A program made the position numbers and the translations under genes. This document shows, one piece after another, positions 15,682 to 24,570 of a stretch of DNA of 64,000 nucleotides (position 1 is the first letter of the stretch; each line of letters begins with the position of its first letter). Origin of the DNA: Maribellus sediminis (lineage in GTDB: Bacteria; Bacteroidota; Bacteroidia; Bacteroidales; Prolixibacteraceae); NCBI RefSeq assembly GCF_011799805.1, contig NZ_WXUB01000003.1, forward strand, positions 124,001-188,000, in the 5' to 3' direction. The notes beneath the pieces are model-generated. The model was not told the origin of the DNA. It was given only the letters and a program-made list of their open reading frames with translations, and made no database searches.

Positions 15682-17799
15682 CTACTGAATTATTCCTTCC
15701 CGGATTAAAAGTTTTTCTATTTTTTTATATTCTTTCGAGTATTGTTTTTCAATGTATTGGTAAATATTTTGAAATTCTGAAGTATTCCTGTATTTGTCGT
15801 ACTCCGGGTAATAAGTTAAACAGAACTTCAACCAGCCGTAATTTGATTCAGCAGTTTTTAGGGCATTTAAATAATAAAAAGTTTTTTCTTTTTCTCCCAA
15901 TCCGGCATAAATGTATGAGAGTAATGTATTTGAAAGGTAATCCCATGATAACACGGGTCGATTATGTTCAATCTCATATTCAAACTTTTCAATAAATGGA
16001 TTCAGGTGAAATAGGGCTTCATCGAACAGTCCGGCATTAATATAAGCTGAACCAAAATAAAGATTTGGTGTGATCGAATCATCTCTATTTATCATTAACT
16101 CTTTAGCACGAAGCATATATTCAAATTCCTGCTCATAAATACCCATGCAATTTGAAGTGAACATTAATTGCTCAAAACAAAACAAACTAGTTGGATTAAT
16201 TTCGAGGTTTTTTTGAAGATAATCATCAGCAATTTCAAAATTACCATTCCACATTTCTAAAAAGGCCATTCGTGCAAAATGAGGAAAGGAATCAGGTCTT
16301 TGTTCACAATACATTTTCTCATATTTCAAACTTGTTTCATCAAATCCCATTAATCCAAGGTTTAGCCATAAAATATTAAGGGTATTGGGATCTGGTGACA
16401 AATTCATCGGGATTTGCTGTAGATATTTGATGCCACATTCAATCGCCTCGTAATGATGACCAGAATCACTGTACCTGGAAGCATTCGAAAGAAAAAAATC
16501 AATATCGTGAACGGCATATCTATCAGCTAATGCCATATACTTTTTTGCTAATTCTGGATCACCCGTTTCACGAAAATAATCTGCTAATAATCTGTATCCC
16601 CTGCTATTTCTGTCGTCAAATTGTATAGCTTTATCGGCCATCATTCGTCCAGAATCTAAATAGCATCTGGCCATATTCAAATTCTCTGCATCGGGCAATT
16701 CCAACTTACCAGCCCAACCATACATGTCTTTTAAATGTTCGATATAGATGTGGCTCATTTGCACATAAGCTTCGGCCATATTGGAATCATTTTTCAAAGC
16801 ATTCTCAAAAAATCTTTTTGCTCTTAATACGCTTCCAATGCCTTTATGTACATTTTCAAGTTCATTAATTCCCGCATTATAATAATTAAGTGCAATTAAA
16901 TTTTCGGAAGGCGTCTCTAATAATTTGTTCCTTTCTTCTGTTTTCAATGAAACTTGCAGTTTAGAAGTAACATCCAATGCAATTTCAGCACAAAAATCAA
17001 ATATATTTCCGTCCTCGCTTTTGTCCGGATAAGCATCGTTCCATATTTCAATTCCTTTTGAATCAGACAGATGCAAATATATTTTACCAATATTGTTTAC
17101 CGAAATTCTTTTAGCGTTTAGAATATAATCTGCATTAAAAGACTTAGCTAGTTCCAGATTACTCATATTCATGTATTGTGGCATTTCAGTGACCGAAGAG
17201 GAAATAACATTTAATGCTTCAATGTTTTGCAACTTGCTATGAAATTCTTCTCTGAAGATTTTTAATGAGTTATCAGTAACTACAGGATTTTCATCGTTGA
17301 AAACAGGGATTACAATAGTAATTTTATTTTCTTCTGGCCGAAAAAAACGGATGTAAGAAAGAATAACTCCAACAACTATGATAAGTGCTATAATGAAAAT
17401 GTATTTTTTAAAAAGGGTGAGGTTATGTTTGTTAATTTCTTTTTCCTCTTTATTAACAGTAACAGGGTGCATACCTTTTAATACTTCACCGGGAGGGAAT
17501 CCATACTGTTTGTTGAAACATTTAATAAAATAGGTTGGGCTACCAAATCCCACTTCATAGGCCACTTCAGATACATTGCCCGAATCGTTACGAAGCAATT
17601 CCAATGCGCGTTTTAGCCTTATTTCGCTAATAAATTTACTGATTGTTTTATTGGTGTACAGTTTTACTTTTCGATATAAAACGGTACGATTCATGCCCAT
17701 CTCTCTTGCCAATTCAGATACCCCAAATTGCTCGTTGCCTAAATTGGCTTCCACAATTTCAGTTAACTTTTGAAGGAATTGGTCGTTTGATAAAGACAC
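15682..17799 (-). CDS. AraC-HTH / transmembrane / TPR one-component regulator
   Basis: This 705-residue protein has an N-terminal AraC-type double helix-turn-helix (about 1-109; FGVSELAREMGMNRTVLYRK, VSEVAYEVGFGSPTYFIKCF). One TM helix follows (about 132-152), then a FlgO/adenylate-cyclase-associated-like domain (about 160-290; 'IVIPVFNDE', ILNAKRISVNN) and TPR-like helices to the end (about 300-690). DNA binding in the cytoplasm with a periplasmic TPR sensor would give a CadC-like one-step regulator. Its ligand is unknown. The HTH coding DNA is about 96% identical to the neighbouring paralogue at a constant 2280-bp offset, and the last residues (EKLLIREGIIQ) match as well, while the middle is strongly diverged. 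Confidence 0.88.
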   Translation of the reverse strand: MSLSNDQFLQKLTEIVEANLGNEQFGVSELAREMGMNRTVLYRKVKLYTNKTISKFISEIRLKRALELLRNDSGNVSEVAYEVGFGSPTYFIKCFNKQYGFPPGEVLKGMHPVTVNKEEKEINKHNLTLFKKYIFIIALIIVVGVILSYIRFFRPEENKITIVIPVFNDENPVVTDNSLKIFREEFHSKLQNIEALNVISSSVTEMPQYMNMSNLELAKSFNADYILNAKRISVNNIGKIYLHLSDSKGIEIWNDAYPDKSEDGNIFDFCAEIALDVTSKLQVSLKTEERNKLLETPSENLIALNYYNAGINELENVHKGIGSVLRAKRFFENALKNDSNMAEAYVQMSHIYIEHLKDMYGWAGKLELPDAENLNMARCYLDSGRMMADKAIQFDDRNSRGYRLLADYFRETGDPELAKKYMALADRYAVHDIDFFLSNASRYSDSGHHYEAIECGIKYLQQIPMNLSPDPNTLNILWLNLGLMGFDETSLKYEKMYCEQRPDSFPHFARMAFLEMWNGNFEIADDYLQKNLEINPTSLFCFEQLMFTSNCMGIYEQEFEYMLRAKELMINRDDSITPNLYFGSAYINAGLFDEALFHLNPFIEKFEYEIEHNRPVLSWDYLSNTLLSYIYAGLGEKEKTFYYLNALKTAESNYGWLKFCLTYYPEYDKYRNTSEFQNIYQYIEKQYSKEYKKIEKLLIREGIIQ

Positions 17800-17810
17800 C
17801 TTGTGTAGTT

Positions 17811-17851
17811 CTTTTGGTTTATATATAAGTTACGGATTATTAAGGATTTAT
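17811..17851 (-). promoter_or_regulatory. Conserved upstream element of the AraC-TPR paralogues (copy 1)
   Basis: About 40 bp (TTTATATATAAGTTACGGATTATTA and flanks) directly before the start codon closely match 20091-20130 before the other paralogue. It probably holds promoter and possibly autoregulatory sites common to both genes. Confidence 0.45.
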
Positions 17852-17982
17852 CAAACCGCTTGCTTTCAGATAATATATTCGACTGCAAAGCATGAAAAGT
17901 TTCCAATAATTTCAGATTGGTTTCGGCAGCGGAGTTGATGAAGTGCAACAGATCGAATGCGGGTATTTTTATGTAGATTTTA

Positions 17983-20079
17983 CTACTGAATAATTCCTTC
18001 CCGGACTAAAAGTTTTTCTATTTTACCGTGTTCTTTATTGTATTTCTTTTCAAATTCTTTTATACAATCCTGGAACTCCGGTTCATTTCGGATATTATCA
18101 AACCAAGGACTGGTTTGGTTAATAAAAAATAAAGGAATAGACTTTCTTTGTGCAGAGATTTGTAAGTTTTTTAAAGCGAGTTCTTTTTCACCCATTACAG
18201 AATAAACAGCTGCTAATCTAGCATGTGCAAACAGTTCCTGCGCAAAATAGGTATTCAGTCTAATTTGTTCCTTTAGCATTTCAATTTCATTATTAAACAT
18301 TTCTTTTGCCTTTTTTTCATGACCGGTTATTTGATACAGGTATCCATGAACAATATCAAAACGAAAATTTTGAGAGATCTCTATATCAGCACCATGTAAC
18401 TTATTGAAATAGAATAAAGCATCTTCTATATCATTAAGATAAACATTAACATCAATCATTTGAGATATTCTATATAAATTAGTTGTATCGCAGTTGTATA
18501 ATTCCAACATTACTTTTTTAGCTGCTTGGTAATTTCCGGTCAAATAATAAATGAAGGACAATGTATTTTTATAATGCAAAGAATCGTTGGTGATTTTTAG
18601 CATTTCTTTCGCAAATTTTATTGCTGTCTCTGGAAATCCTGAATGACATAAATTTTCAATGAAGTTTGATAATGAAGTGGCGTTTAATAATAAAGTGTTT
18701 GGTCTGCATTCATAGTAGAGAAGAAAGTATTTTATGGATTCGTGGTATTCGAGATTAAAATACTGAAAGTCAGATTTTGCAAGATAATACTCAAAGTTCT
18801 TGCTTTTCCACGATTTTTCAAATGTTGCCAAGGCTTTGTCATCCATTCCTACTCGTTGATAATAATCAGCTTCAAGACGTAAGGCTTTGCTCATATCACT
18901 GGTTTCGAATTTCTTCGCTTTTTCAATCATGACAAACCCAGAATCGAGATAGTCGAAATATTTTTCCCACTGATTGTAAGAATAAGTCCAGGCGAGGTTA
19001 TTAATGTATATATGAGCCATTTGCAAATAAGCATCGGCAAAAGTTGAATCAATTTCTAGCGCCTTTTCAAAAACATTTTTTGCATTTCTGTAATGAATTC
19101 TCTTTCTGTCCTTTTCATATAAACGTAAATAGTCTAATCCTTGCAGGTAAAAGTTATAAGCACCCAAATTTTCTGTTGGTTTGCGTGCAATCTCTATTTT
19201 CTCGCTGGACGAAATTACAGCTTTAAGAGAGTTAACTACCTGTGAAACTACTTCTGATTGAACTTCGAATGTATTCTCATTTGTTATCTCTCTCACATAA
19301 GGTTCCGACCAAAGATGTTCGTCCTTTGCCGATATAAGTTGAAGCTGGATTTTAACCTCATCATTAATCTTCGTTACACTGCCTTCCAAAAAATAGTTAG
19401 CATGTAATTCTTTTGCTATTTCTCCTATTGATTTATTGGTATTTCTATAAGTGTCAGCTGTCGTTCTTGATATTATCGTCAAGTCATTAATACCGTCAAG
19501 TTTCCCAATTAATTCATCTCGAAATGTTTCAATAATAGATGTGTTTCCAACTTCTTCACTAAAGTCATCAAAGGGCAAAACAACAATTGATTTTTCAACC
19601 GTCGTTTTTTCCAATATAAATTGATTTATTAAATAGTAGCCACCGATGGCAAGTATAATGCCGATAAATGCATAGATGTATTTTGAATAAGCGGTGTATT
19701 TTTTAGATGGTGGTTTTTGAAAATCTGCATAATCAGTTGTGTGCTGGTGCATACCTTTTAATACTTCACCGGGAGGAAATCCATACTGTTTGTTGAAACA
19801 TTTAATAAAATAGGTTGGGCTACCAAATCCTACTTCGTAGGCCACTTCAGATACATTGCCCGAATCGTTACGAAGCAATTCCAATGCGCGTTTTAGCCTT
19901 ATTTCGCTAATAAATTTACTGATTGTTTTATTGGTGAACAGTTTTACTTTTCGATATAAAACGGTGCGATTCATACCCATTTCCCTTGCTAATTCAGATA
20001 CCCCAAATTGCTCGTTGCCCAAATTGGCTTCCACAATCTCAGTCAACTTTTGAAGGAATTGGTCGGTTGATAATGGCAT
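17983..20079 (-). CDS. AraC-HTH / transmembrane / TPR one-component regulator (paralogue)
   Basis: This 698-residue protein has the same layout as its neighbour: an AraC HTH (1-109, with a near-identical sequence), a TM helix (about 136-156), a FlgO-like domain (about 160-295; SIVVLPFDDFSEE, ANYFLEGSVTKIND, LQLISAKDEHLW) that is more canonical than in the neighbour, then TPR helices (about 300-680) and a shared KIEKLLVREGIIQ tail. The identical HTH suggests that both proteins bind the same DNA, while the divergent sensors suggest different inputs. It is separated from the neighbour by 183 nt. The targets are unknown; the TonB-C gene and the TonB receptor gene at 20327 are nearby candidates. 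Confidence 0.88.
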   Translation of the reverse strand: MPLSTDQFLQKLTEIVEANLGNEQFGVSELAREMGMNRTVLYRKVKLFTNKTISKFISEIRLKRALELLRNDSGNVSEVAYEVGFGSPTYFIKCFNKQYGFPPGEVLKGMHQHTTDYADFQKPPSKKYTAYSKYIYAFIGIILAIGGYYLINQFILEKTTVEKSIVVLPFDDFSEEVGNTSIIETFRDELIGKLDGINDLTIISRTTADTYRNTNKSIGEIAKELHANYFLEGSVTKINDEVKIQLQLISAKDEHLWSEPYVREITNENTFEVQSEVVSQVVNSLKAVISSSEKIEIARKPTENLGAYNFYLQGLDYLRLYEKDRKRIHYRNAKNVFEKALEIDSTFADAYLQMAHIYINNLAWTYSYNQWEKYFDYLDSGFVMIEKAKKFETSDMSKALRLEADYYQRVGMDDKALATFEKSWKSKNFEYYLAKSDFQYFNLEYHESIKYFLLYYECRPNTLLLNATSLSNFIENLCHSGFPETAIKFAKEMLKITNDSLHYKNTLSFIYYLTGNYQAAKKVMLELYNCDTTNLYRISQMIDVNVYLNDIEDALFYFNKLHGADIEISQNFRFDIVHGYLYQITGHEKKAKEMFNNEIEMLKEQIRLNTYFAQELFAHARLAAVYSVMGEKELALKNLQISAQRKSIPLFFINQTSPWFDNIRNEPEFQDCIKEFEKKYNKEHGKIEKLLVREGIIQ

Positions 20080-20090
20080 TTACAAGAGGT

Positions 20091-20130
20091 CTTTGATTTA
20101 TATATAATTTACGGATTATTAGGTATTTAT
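20091..20130 (-). promoter_or_regulatory. Conserved upstream element of the AraC-TPR paralogues (copy 2)
   Basis: This is the counterpart of 17811-17851 (TTTATATATAATTTACGGATTATTA with flanks), immediately upstream of the ATG at 20079. Conservation outside the coding sequence suggests a common promoter or operator, or a recent duplication. Confidence 0.45.
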
Positions 20131-20142
20131 CCAATTGCCAGT

Positions 20143-20203
20143 TCGAGGATTTAAGGTTTTTTAGCACGGGCCGCCTATTGTTGAATGGGCAGCTTTTTTT
20201 ATG
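20143..20203 (+). repeat. 61-bp direct repeat, right copy, with degenerate terminator
   Basis: It matches 14369-14429 at 56 of 61 positions. The stem (GCCGCCTATT/AATGGGCAGC) now has a C-A mismatch and a wobble pair, though the T7 tail remains. No plus-strand gene ends here, so it is an orphan and marks the right border of the island. Confidence 0.72.
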
Positions 20204-20218
20204 CTAATAACTCAACTT

Positions 20219-20248
20219 ACAGTTCATCCCAAAAATTCCACACTTCGG
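20219..20248 (+). promoter_or_regulatory. LytTR-type direct-repeat operator A
   Basis: ACAGTTCAT (20219-20227) and ACACTTCGG (20240-20248) start exactly 21 bp apart, two helical turns, and resemble known LytTR half-sites. The same arrangement and similar bases occur at 22516-22545. It lies 79 bp before the TonB receptor ATG. The LytTR regulator encoded at 24571 is the probable binder. Confidence 0.65.
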
Positions 20249-20326
20249 TAAACCTCTTTTTCAAAAGCTTGATTTTCGGCGGAGATTTGAATCGTGAAAA
20301 CAATAAACGATTTAATACTTCGAGTC

Positions 20327-22474
20327 ATGAAACAAGCTTTCAAAAGAACAATTACAACAATTCTGCTGCTCTTCCCGGCAATTTTTGTACTTGCACAAAC
20401 CACTGTTTCAGGATTGGTTACTACCAAACAAGGCAAACCTATTCCCGGCGTAAATATTTTTATAAAAGATACTTACGACGGCGCCAGTTCTGATGACGAG
20501 GGCTGGTTTACTTTTCGTACATCAGAAAACGCGAAACAGGTTCTGATGGCCACTTTTATTGGCTATAAATCCTGGGAACAGGAAATCGATTTAACCAGCG
20601 ATATCAAATTAAAAATCGAATTACAGGAAAGCGTAAACACACTGGATGCCGTTACTATTACTGCGGGAAGTTTTACTGCCGACGATGAAGGCCGGGCCTC
20701 GGTAATGAAACCGCTGGATATTTACACCACACCAAGTGCCAACGGCGACGTGATGGCTGCCATCCGAACCATGCCCGGAACACAGGCTTCTGCCGACGAC
20801 GGCCGTTTGCTCGTGCGCGGAGGCGATGTATACGAAACAGCAACCTACATCGACGGCCTGGTGGCTGCAAAACCTTACTACTCAAAAACACCTGATGTAG
20901 CTACCCGTGGACGCTTCTCACCCTCTCTGTTTACCGGAGTTCAGTTTAATACCGGCGGTTATTCGGCCGAATACGGTCAGGCGCTTTCATCGGTTTTAGT
21001 GCTTAATTCAACCGGTAAAGCTGAAAACGACAATACAGGAATTTCTCTGATGAGCGTTGGCGGCGAAGCTAACCATACTAGCAGCTGGGACAAAAGTTCG
21101 CTGATGCTTTCGGGTGGCTACATTAACTTTTCAGGTTACAATAAAATCTTTAACAGCAATATCGACTGGGGAAAACCGGTGGAGTCGGTGAACGGAACCG
21201 CTGTTTTTCGGTACAAACCACGTTCTTCGGGCTTGTTTAAGGCTTATGTAACCACCGATTACGGCAACCTGGCTTATAATGTCCCGGCGGGGAGTGATGG
21301 CAATCCGATGAAAATCTCAAATCGGGTAGCAACCGTTTATTCCAACCTTTCGTACCGCGACTGCATTTCCGATAAAAGCTGTTACCGCTTGGGTGTTTCA
21401 TCAACTTTTCAGGATCAAAAGACCGGGCTTGCAGCCGACGATGTGAATACACGCGAGTGGAGGGTTGAAACCCGTTTTGCACTGGTTCACGATATGTCGG
21501 AAGGCATAAAACTTACCTGGGGAGCCAATGAAACTTCACACTTGTATAACCAGGATTATATTCAGGCTGAAGGAGAAACTTACACCGGCAAATTCAAGGA
21601 TCATTTGCTGGGAGTTTTTGTTGAGCCCGAAATTAAATTCTCTAAAAACCTGGCCATTCGTCCGGGATTGCGAAGCGAATACTCTTCGGTAATTAATAGA
21701 TGGAATGTGGCACCGCGTTTTGCAGTGGCCTTAAAAACCGGTGAAGATGCGCAGCTTTCGGGAGCGTGGGGTATGTACCACCAAACACCTCAGCCCGATT
21801 ACCTGAAACTAACCACCAATCTGGATTTTGAGAAAGCCACACACTACATTTTGAGCTATCAGTTTGGAGACGTTTCCGAGCGACTTTTCCGTGCCGAAGC
21901 CTATTATAAAACCTACAGCGACCTGGTCACTTATTCTGCCGGTGAAAACGGATTGCCGTCCAACCTTCAGAATACCGGCGATGGTTACGCCGGTGGCCTC
22001 GACATTTTCTGGCGCGACCAAAAAACAATTAAAGGTTTCGACTACTGGGTAACCTATTCCTACATCGACACCAAGCGGAAATACAAGTATTACCCTGAAA
22101 AAGCCACACCGGAATTTGTTTCCGCTCACACCTTTTCGGTAGTTGGAAAATATTGGGTGAATAAAATAAATACACAGATCGGGATGTCATTTACCGCTGC
22201 GAGTGGCCGTCCGTACAACGATCCGAATTCGACGGTATTCAACGGAGAGAAAACAAAAATGTACTCCGACCTCAGTCTGAATTTCAGTCATGTATTTTAC
22301 CTCGGAAATCAGTATTCAGTATTCTACTGCTCGGTAAACAATGTACTGGGTAACGACAACATTTTGAGTTACCGGCCTTCAGATTTAGCCGACGCACAGG
22401 GAAACTACAACTTAATCCCCGTAAAACGCGACCTGAAACGCATGGTCTTTGTGGGGCTGTTTCTGAATTTTTAA
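20327..22474 (+). CDS. TonB-dependent outer-membrane receptor
   Basis: The ATG at 20327 is preferred over the in-frame GTG at 20294 because it begins a normal signal peptide (MKQAFKRTITTILLLF..., ending VLAQ), giving 715 residues. A carboxypeptidase-D-like beta-sandwich follows (about 26-110; TVSGLVTTKQGKPIPGVNIF), then a plug (about 120-220; DVMAAIRTMPGTQ, GRLLVRGGD, TYIDGL) and a barrel to the end. The C-terminus ends in phenylalanine (VGLFLNF), as expected for an outer-membrane barrel. At 715 residues it is short, without a SusD partner, so the cargo is more likely a small ligand than a polysaccharide. It is preceded by operator A and followed by a TPR gene with the same operator. Confidence 0.92.
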   Translation: MKQAFKRTITTILLLFPAIFVLAQTTVSGLVTTKQGKPIPGVNIFIKDTYDGASSDDEGWFTFRTSENAKQVLMATFIGYKSWEQEIDLTSDIKLKIELQESVNTLDAVTITAGSFTADDEGRASVMKPLDIYTTPSANGDVMAAIRTMPGTQASADDGRLLVRGGDVYETATYIDGLVAAKPYYSKTPDVATRGRFSPSLFTGVQFNTGGYSAEYGQALSSVLVLNSTGKAENDNTGISLMSVGGEANHTSSWDKSSLMLSGGYINFSGYNKIFNSNIDWGKPVESVNGTAVFRYKPRSSGLFKAYVTTDYGNLAYNVPAGSDGNPMKISNRVATVYSNLSYRDCISDKSCYRLGVSSTFQDQKTGLAADDVNTREWRVETRFALVHDMSEGIKLTWGANETSHLYNQDYIQAEGETYTGKFKDHLLGVFVEPEIKFSKNLAIRPGLRSEYSSVINRWNVAPRFAVALKTGEDAQLSGAWGMYHQTPQPDYLKLTTNLDFEKATHYILSYQFGDVSERLFRAEAYYKTYSDLVTYSAGENGLPSNLQNTGDGYAGGLDIFWRDQKTIKGFDYWVTYSYIDTKRKYKYYPEKATPEFVSAHTFSVVGKYWVNKINTQIGMSFTAASGRPYNDPNSTVFNGEKTKMYSDLSLNFSHVFYLGNQYSVFYCSVNNVLGNDNILSYRPSDLADAQGNYNLIPVKRDLKRMVFVGLFLNF

Positions 22475-22515
22475 GGGATTGTCATACTGAAACAAGTTCA
22501 GCATTCCGCACGTCG

Positions 22516-22545
22516 ACAATTCATCCCACAAAAACAACAGTTCGG
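22516..22545 (+). promoter_or_regulatory. LytTR-type direct-repeat operator B
   Basis: ACAATTCAT (22516-22524) and ACAGTTCGG (22537-22545) have the same 21-bp start spacing as operator A, and CCCA follows the first half in both. It lies 84 bp before the next gene's ATG. The flanks also share a GAnATTTGAATC motif closer to the gene. Confidence 0.65.
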
Positions 22546-22628
22546 TAAGGAACAATTTCAGGAGCCACTATTATCGCTGAAATTTGAATCAGAAAATCGT
22601 TCACAAAAACAAATAAAATTTAAACAAG

Positions 22629-23270
22629 ATGAAAACAATTATTACCATCCTATTTGTTGCCATTGCTACTACTGCCTTTTCTTCGAAATACGAAGAAGCC
22701 ATGAAAGCAAACATCGATAAATTGTACACGCTGAATTCTTCGGTTGAACTGCAGGCGCTGGCCAACCAGTTCGAACGCATTGCCAATGCCGAAACCGACA
22801 AATGGTTGCCCGATTACTACGCTGCTTACTGCTTTATTCGCTCTACTTTTTTTGATAACATGGAGGCCGATGCCAAACACGTTCAACTCGATAAAGCGCA
22901 ACAACTGGTTGACAAAATCATGAAAAACCATGACGGTGAATCGGAGATTTTTGCACTGCAGGCCCTGTTGTACCAAATCAGAATTACCGACATGAGCAAA
23001 GGAGCCAAATACTCGCAAAAAGCAGCCGAAGCCATTGCTATTGCAGAGAAGCTAAATCCCGAAAATCCAAGAGTGTACTACCTGCGCGGAAGCAATACGT
23101 TTCATACACCGAAGTTTTTTGGCGGAGGTGCCGAAAAAGCAAAACCCGATCTGGAGAAAGCAGCTATGATGTTTGAAACTCAGAAACAAACCGATCCGTT
23201 GCAACCAGGCTGGGGAGCTTATCACAACAAAGAACTCCTGAGCCAGTGCAGCGAAACCGAAAATAATTAA
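22629..23270 (+). CDS. Secreted TPR-like protein
   Basis: The 213-residue product has a short signal peptide (MKTIITILFVAIATTAFSS). The rest is predicted to be mainly helical, with TPR-like pairs: EIFALQALLYQIRITDMSKG, then AIAIAEKLNPENPRVYYLRGS, then a GGGAEKAKPDLEKAAMMFE unit. This is typical of a periplasmic protein. It sits between a TonB receptor and a LytS/LytTR pair and has the same candidate operator as the receptor gene, so receptor, TPR protein and sensor system probably form one regulon. No enzyme motif was seen. Confidence 0.8.
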   Translation: MKTIITILFVAIATTAFSSKYEEAMKANIDKLYTLNSSVELQALANQFERIANAETDKWLPDYYAAYCFIRSTFFDNMEADAKHVQLDKAQQLVDKIMKNHDGESEIFALQALLYQIRITDMSKGAKYSQKAAEAIAIAEKLNPENPRVYYLRGSNTFHTPKFFGGGAEKAKPDLEKAAMMFETQKQTDPLQPGWGAYHNKELLSQCSETENN

Positions 23271-23358
23271 ACATGGTAAGAGCGATCGATGATGCATTTT
23301 TCGATAGAATGCATCATCGATTGCTTTACAAGTTACTATTCCTGCAAAATTTACTAAT

Positions 23359-24414
23359 TTGTCACCTGCAAAATCTGTCTCCTTGAAAACTAAAATTGCC
23401 ATACGAATTTCCACCATTATTGTTGTTTCAATATTAATTGGAATTGTTACGAGTTTCCTGATGGGCGGCAGCCTGAATAAATCGCTCGAAGCGTATTTAT
23501 GGAACGCCGGTTATTCCATTTCGCTCGGTTTTCCCTTGTTTATGAACGGCTTGCTTTTTGATAAAGTGGCTTCCCGTTTTATCGACTGGATCCGAAAACC
23601 ACTAAAAAGCATTTTAACTGCGCTTGTTTTGCACCTCGCCTACTCCAGCCTTGTAATTTTTGTAGTTAACTGGTTCTGGTTTATGATTATTCTCGATCAG
23701 AACTGGGAAAATTTCTGGACATGGAACAAGGGAACAATTATTTCGGAGTACATCATTTTTATAATCATTGCCGCTATTATATATGCCATTTCGTTTTTCA
23801 AGGCCTGGCGCGAAGAGGTAAGTCAAAAAGAAAAGGTGAAAAGCGAAGCGTTGGCACTCCAGTACAAAGTGCTGCAGGATCAGATCAATCCGCATTTTCT
23901 TTTTAATAGTTTGAATGTCCTCCGCAGCCTCATCGATCTGGATGTTGAAAAGGCCAAAACCTTTACCGGCGAACTCTCCACTTTTTACCGCGACCTGCTG
24001 CATTTTAAAAACCTGGATATTGTTTCGCTGAAAGAAGAAATCGATTTTGTAAAAAAATACATCTACCTGCAACAGATCAGGTTTGGTGAAGCCCTGCAGG
24101 TTGACATTATTGCCAACGAAAAAATCGACGGGAAAGTAATTCCGCTTTCACTGCAATCGCTGGTTGAAAATGCCATAAAACACAACGAAATGTCGATGGC
24201 GAATCCCTTAAAAATTGTGATTGCCATTTCCGACGATTATGAGCTGGTAGTTGAAAATAACCTTCAGCCGAAAAAAGTGCTGGAGCAACCCAGCCAGACC
24301 GGACTCAAAAACCTGGCCGGGCGTTACGAATACCTTACCGGAAAAGAAATGATCATTACCAAAAATGCCCACTATTTTAGGGTGAGTTTGCCGCTGATAC
24401 GGATGGAAGGGTGA
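23359..24414 (+). CDS. LytS-type sensor histidine kinase
   Basis: No ATG is suitable; the frame begins with TTG at 23359 or, equally possible, TTG at 23383 (eight residues shorter). The product has four TM helices (about 13-37, 40-63, 82-110 and 124-147), a short linker coil and a His_kinase (PF06580) domain with H179 in QINPHFLFNSLN. The ATP-binding part has SLVENAIKHNE and TGLKNLAGRYEYL. No separate periplasmic sensor exists, so sensing must be by the membrane helices or a partner protein. The partner response regulator is encoded 156 nt downstream. The TonB receptor and TPR genes upstream carry matching operators. Confidence 0.92.
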   Translation: MSPAKSVSLKTKIAIRISTIIVVSILIGIVTSFLMGGSLNKSLEAYLWNAGYSISLGFPLFMNGLLFDKVASRFIDWIRKPLKSILTALVLHLAYSSLVIFVVNWFWFMIILDQNWENFWTWNKGTIISEYIIFIIIAAIIYAISFFKAWREEVSQKEKVKSEALALQYKVLQDQINPHFLFNSLNVLRSLIDLDVEKAKTFTGELSTFYRDLLHFKNLDIVSLKEEIDFVKKYIYLQQIRFGEALQVDIIANEKIDGKVIPLSLQSLVENAIKHNEMSMANPLKIVIAISDDYELVVENNLQPKKVLEQPSQTGLKNLAGRYEYLTGKEMIITKNAHYFRVSLPLIRMEG

Positions 24415-24500
24415 AGGATTGAAGGTTTGAGGGACTGAAGGTTTGAAGGTTTGAGGGACTGAAGGTTTGAAGGTTTGAGGGACTGAAGGATTGAAGGACT
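24413..24500. repeat. 24-bp tandem repeat (3.7 copies)
   Basis: Units start at 24413, 24437, 24461 and 24485 (partial), with consensus GAAGGTTTGAAGG and TTTGAGGGACT, itself made of 8-bp subrepeats. The array begins inside the stop codon of the kinase gene and fills most of the gap to the response regulator gene. It does not encode protein. A second purine-rich repeat (GCTCGAG) follows. Confidence 0.9.
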
Positions 24501-24570
24501 GATGTGATGCTGATTATCATTGAAAGAACAAAAAGCTCGTAGCTCACAGCTCGAGGCTCGAGGCTAAATT

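Noticed and set aside
14430-20142. Mobile element interpretation of the three-gene island
   Set aside because: Only the 61-bp direct repeats support it. No integrase, transposase, relaxase or tRNA site was found, so it is reported as bracketed island and not as a mobile element.
24413-24500. Possible CRISPR array
   Set aside because: Units follow each other without unique spacers and no cas gene is near, so it is a simple tandem repeat.
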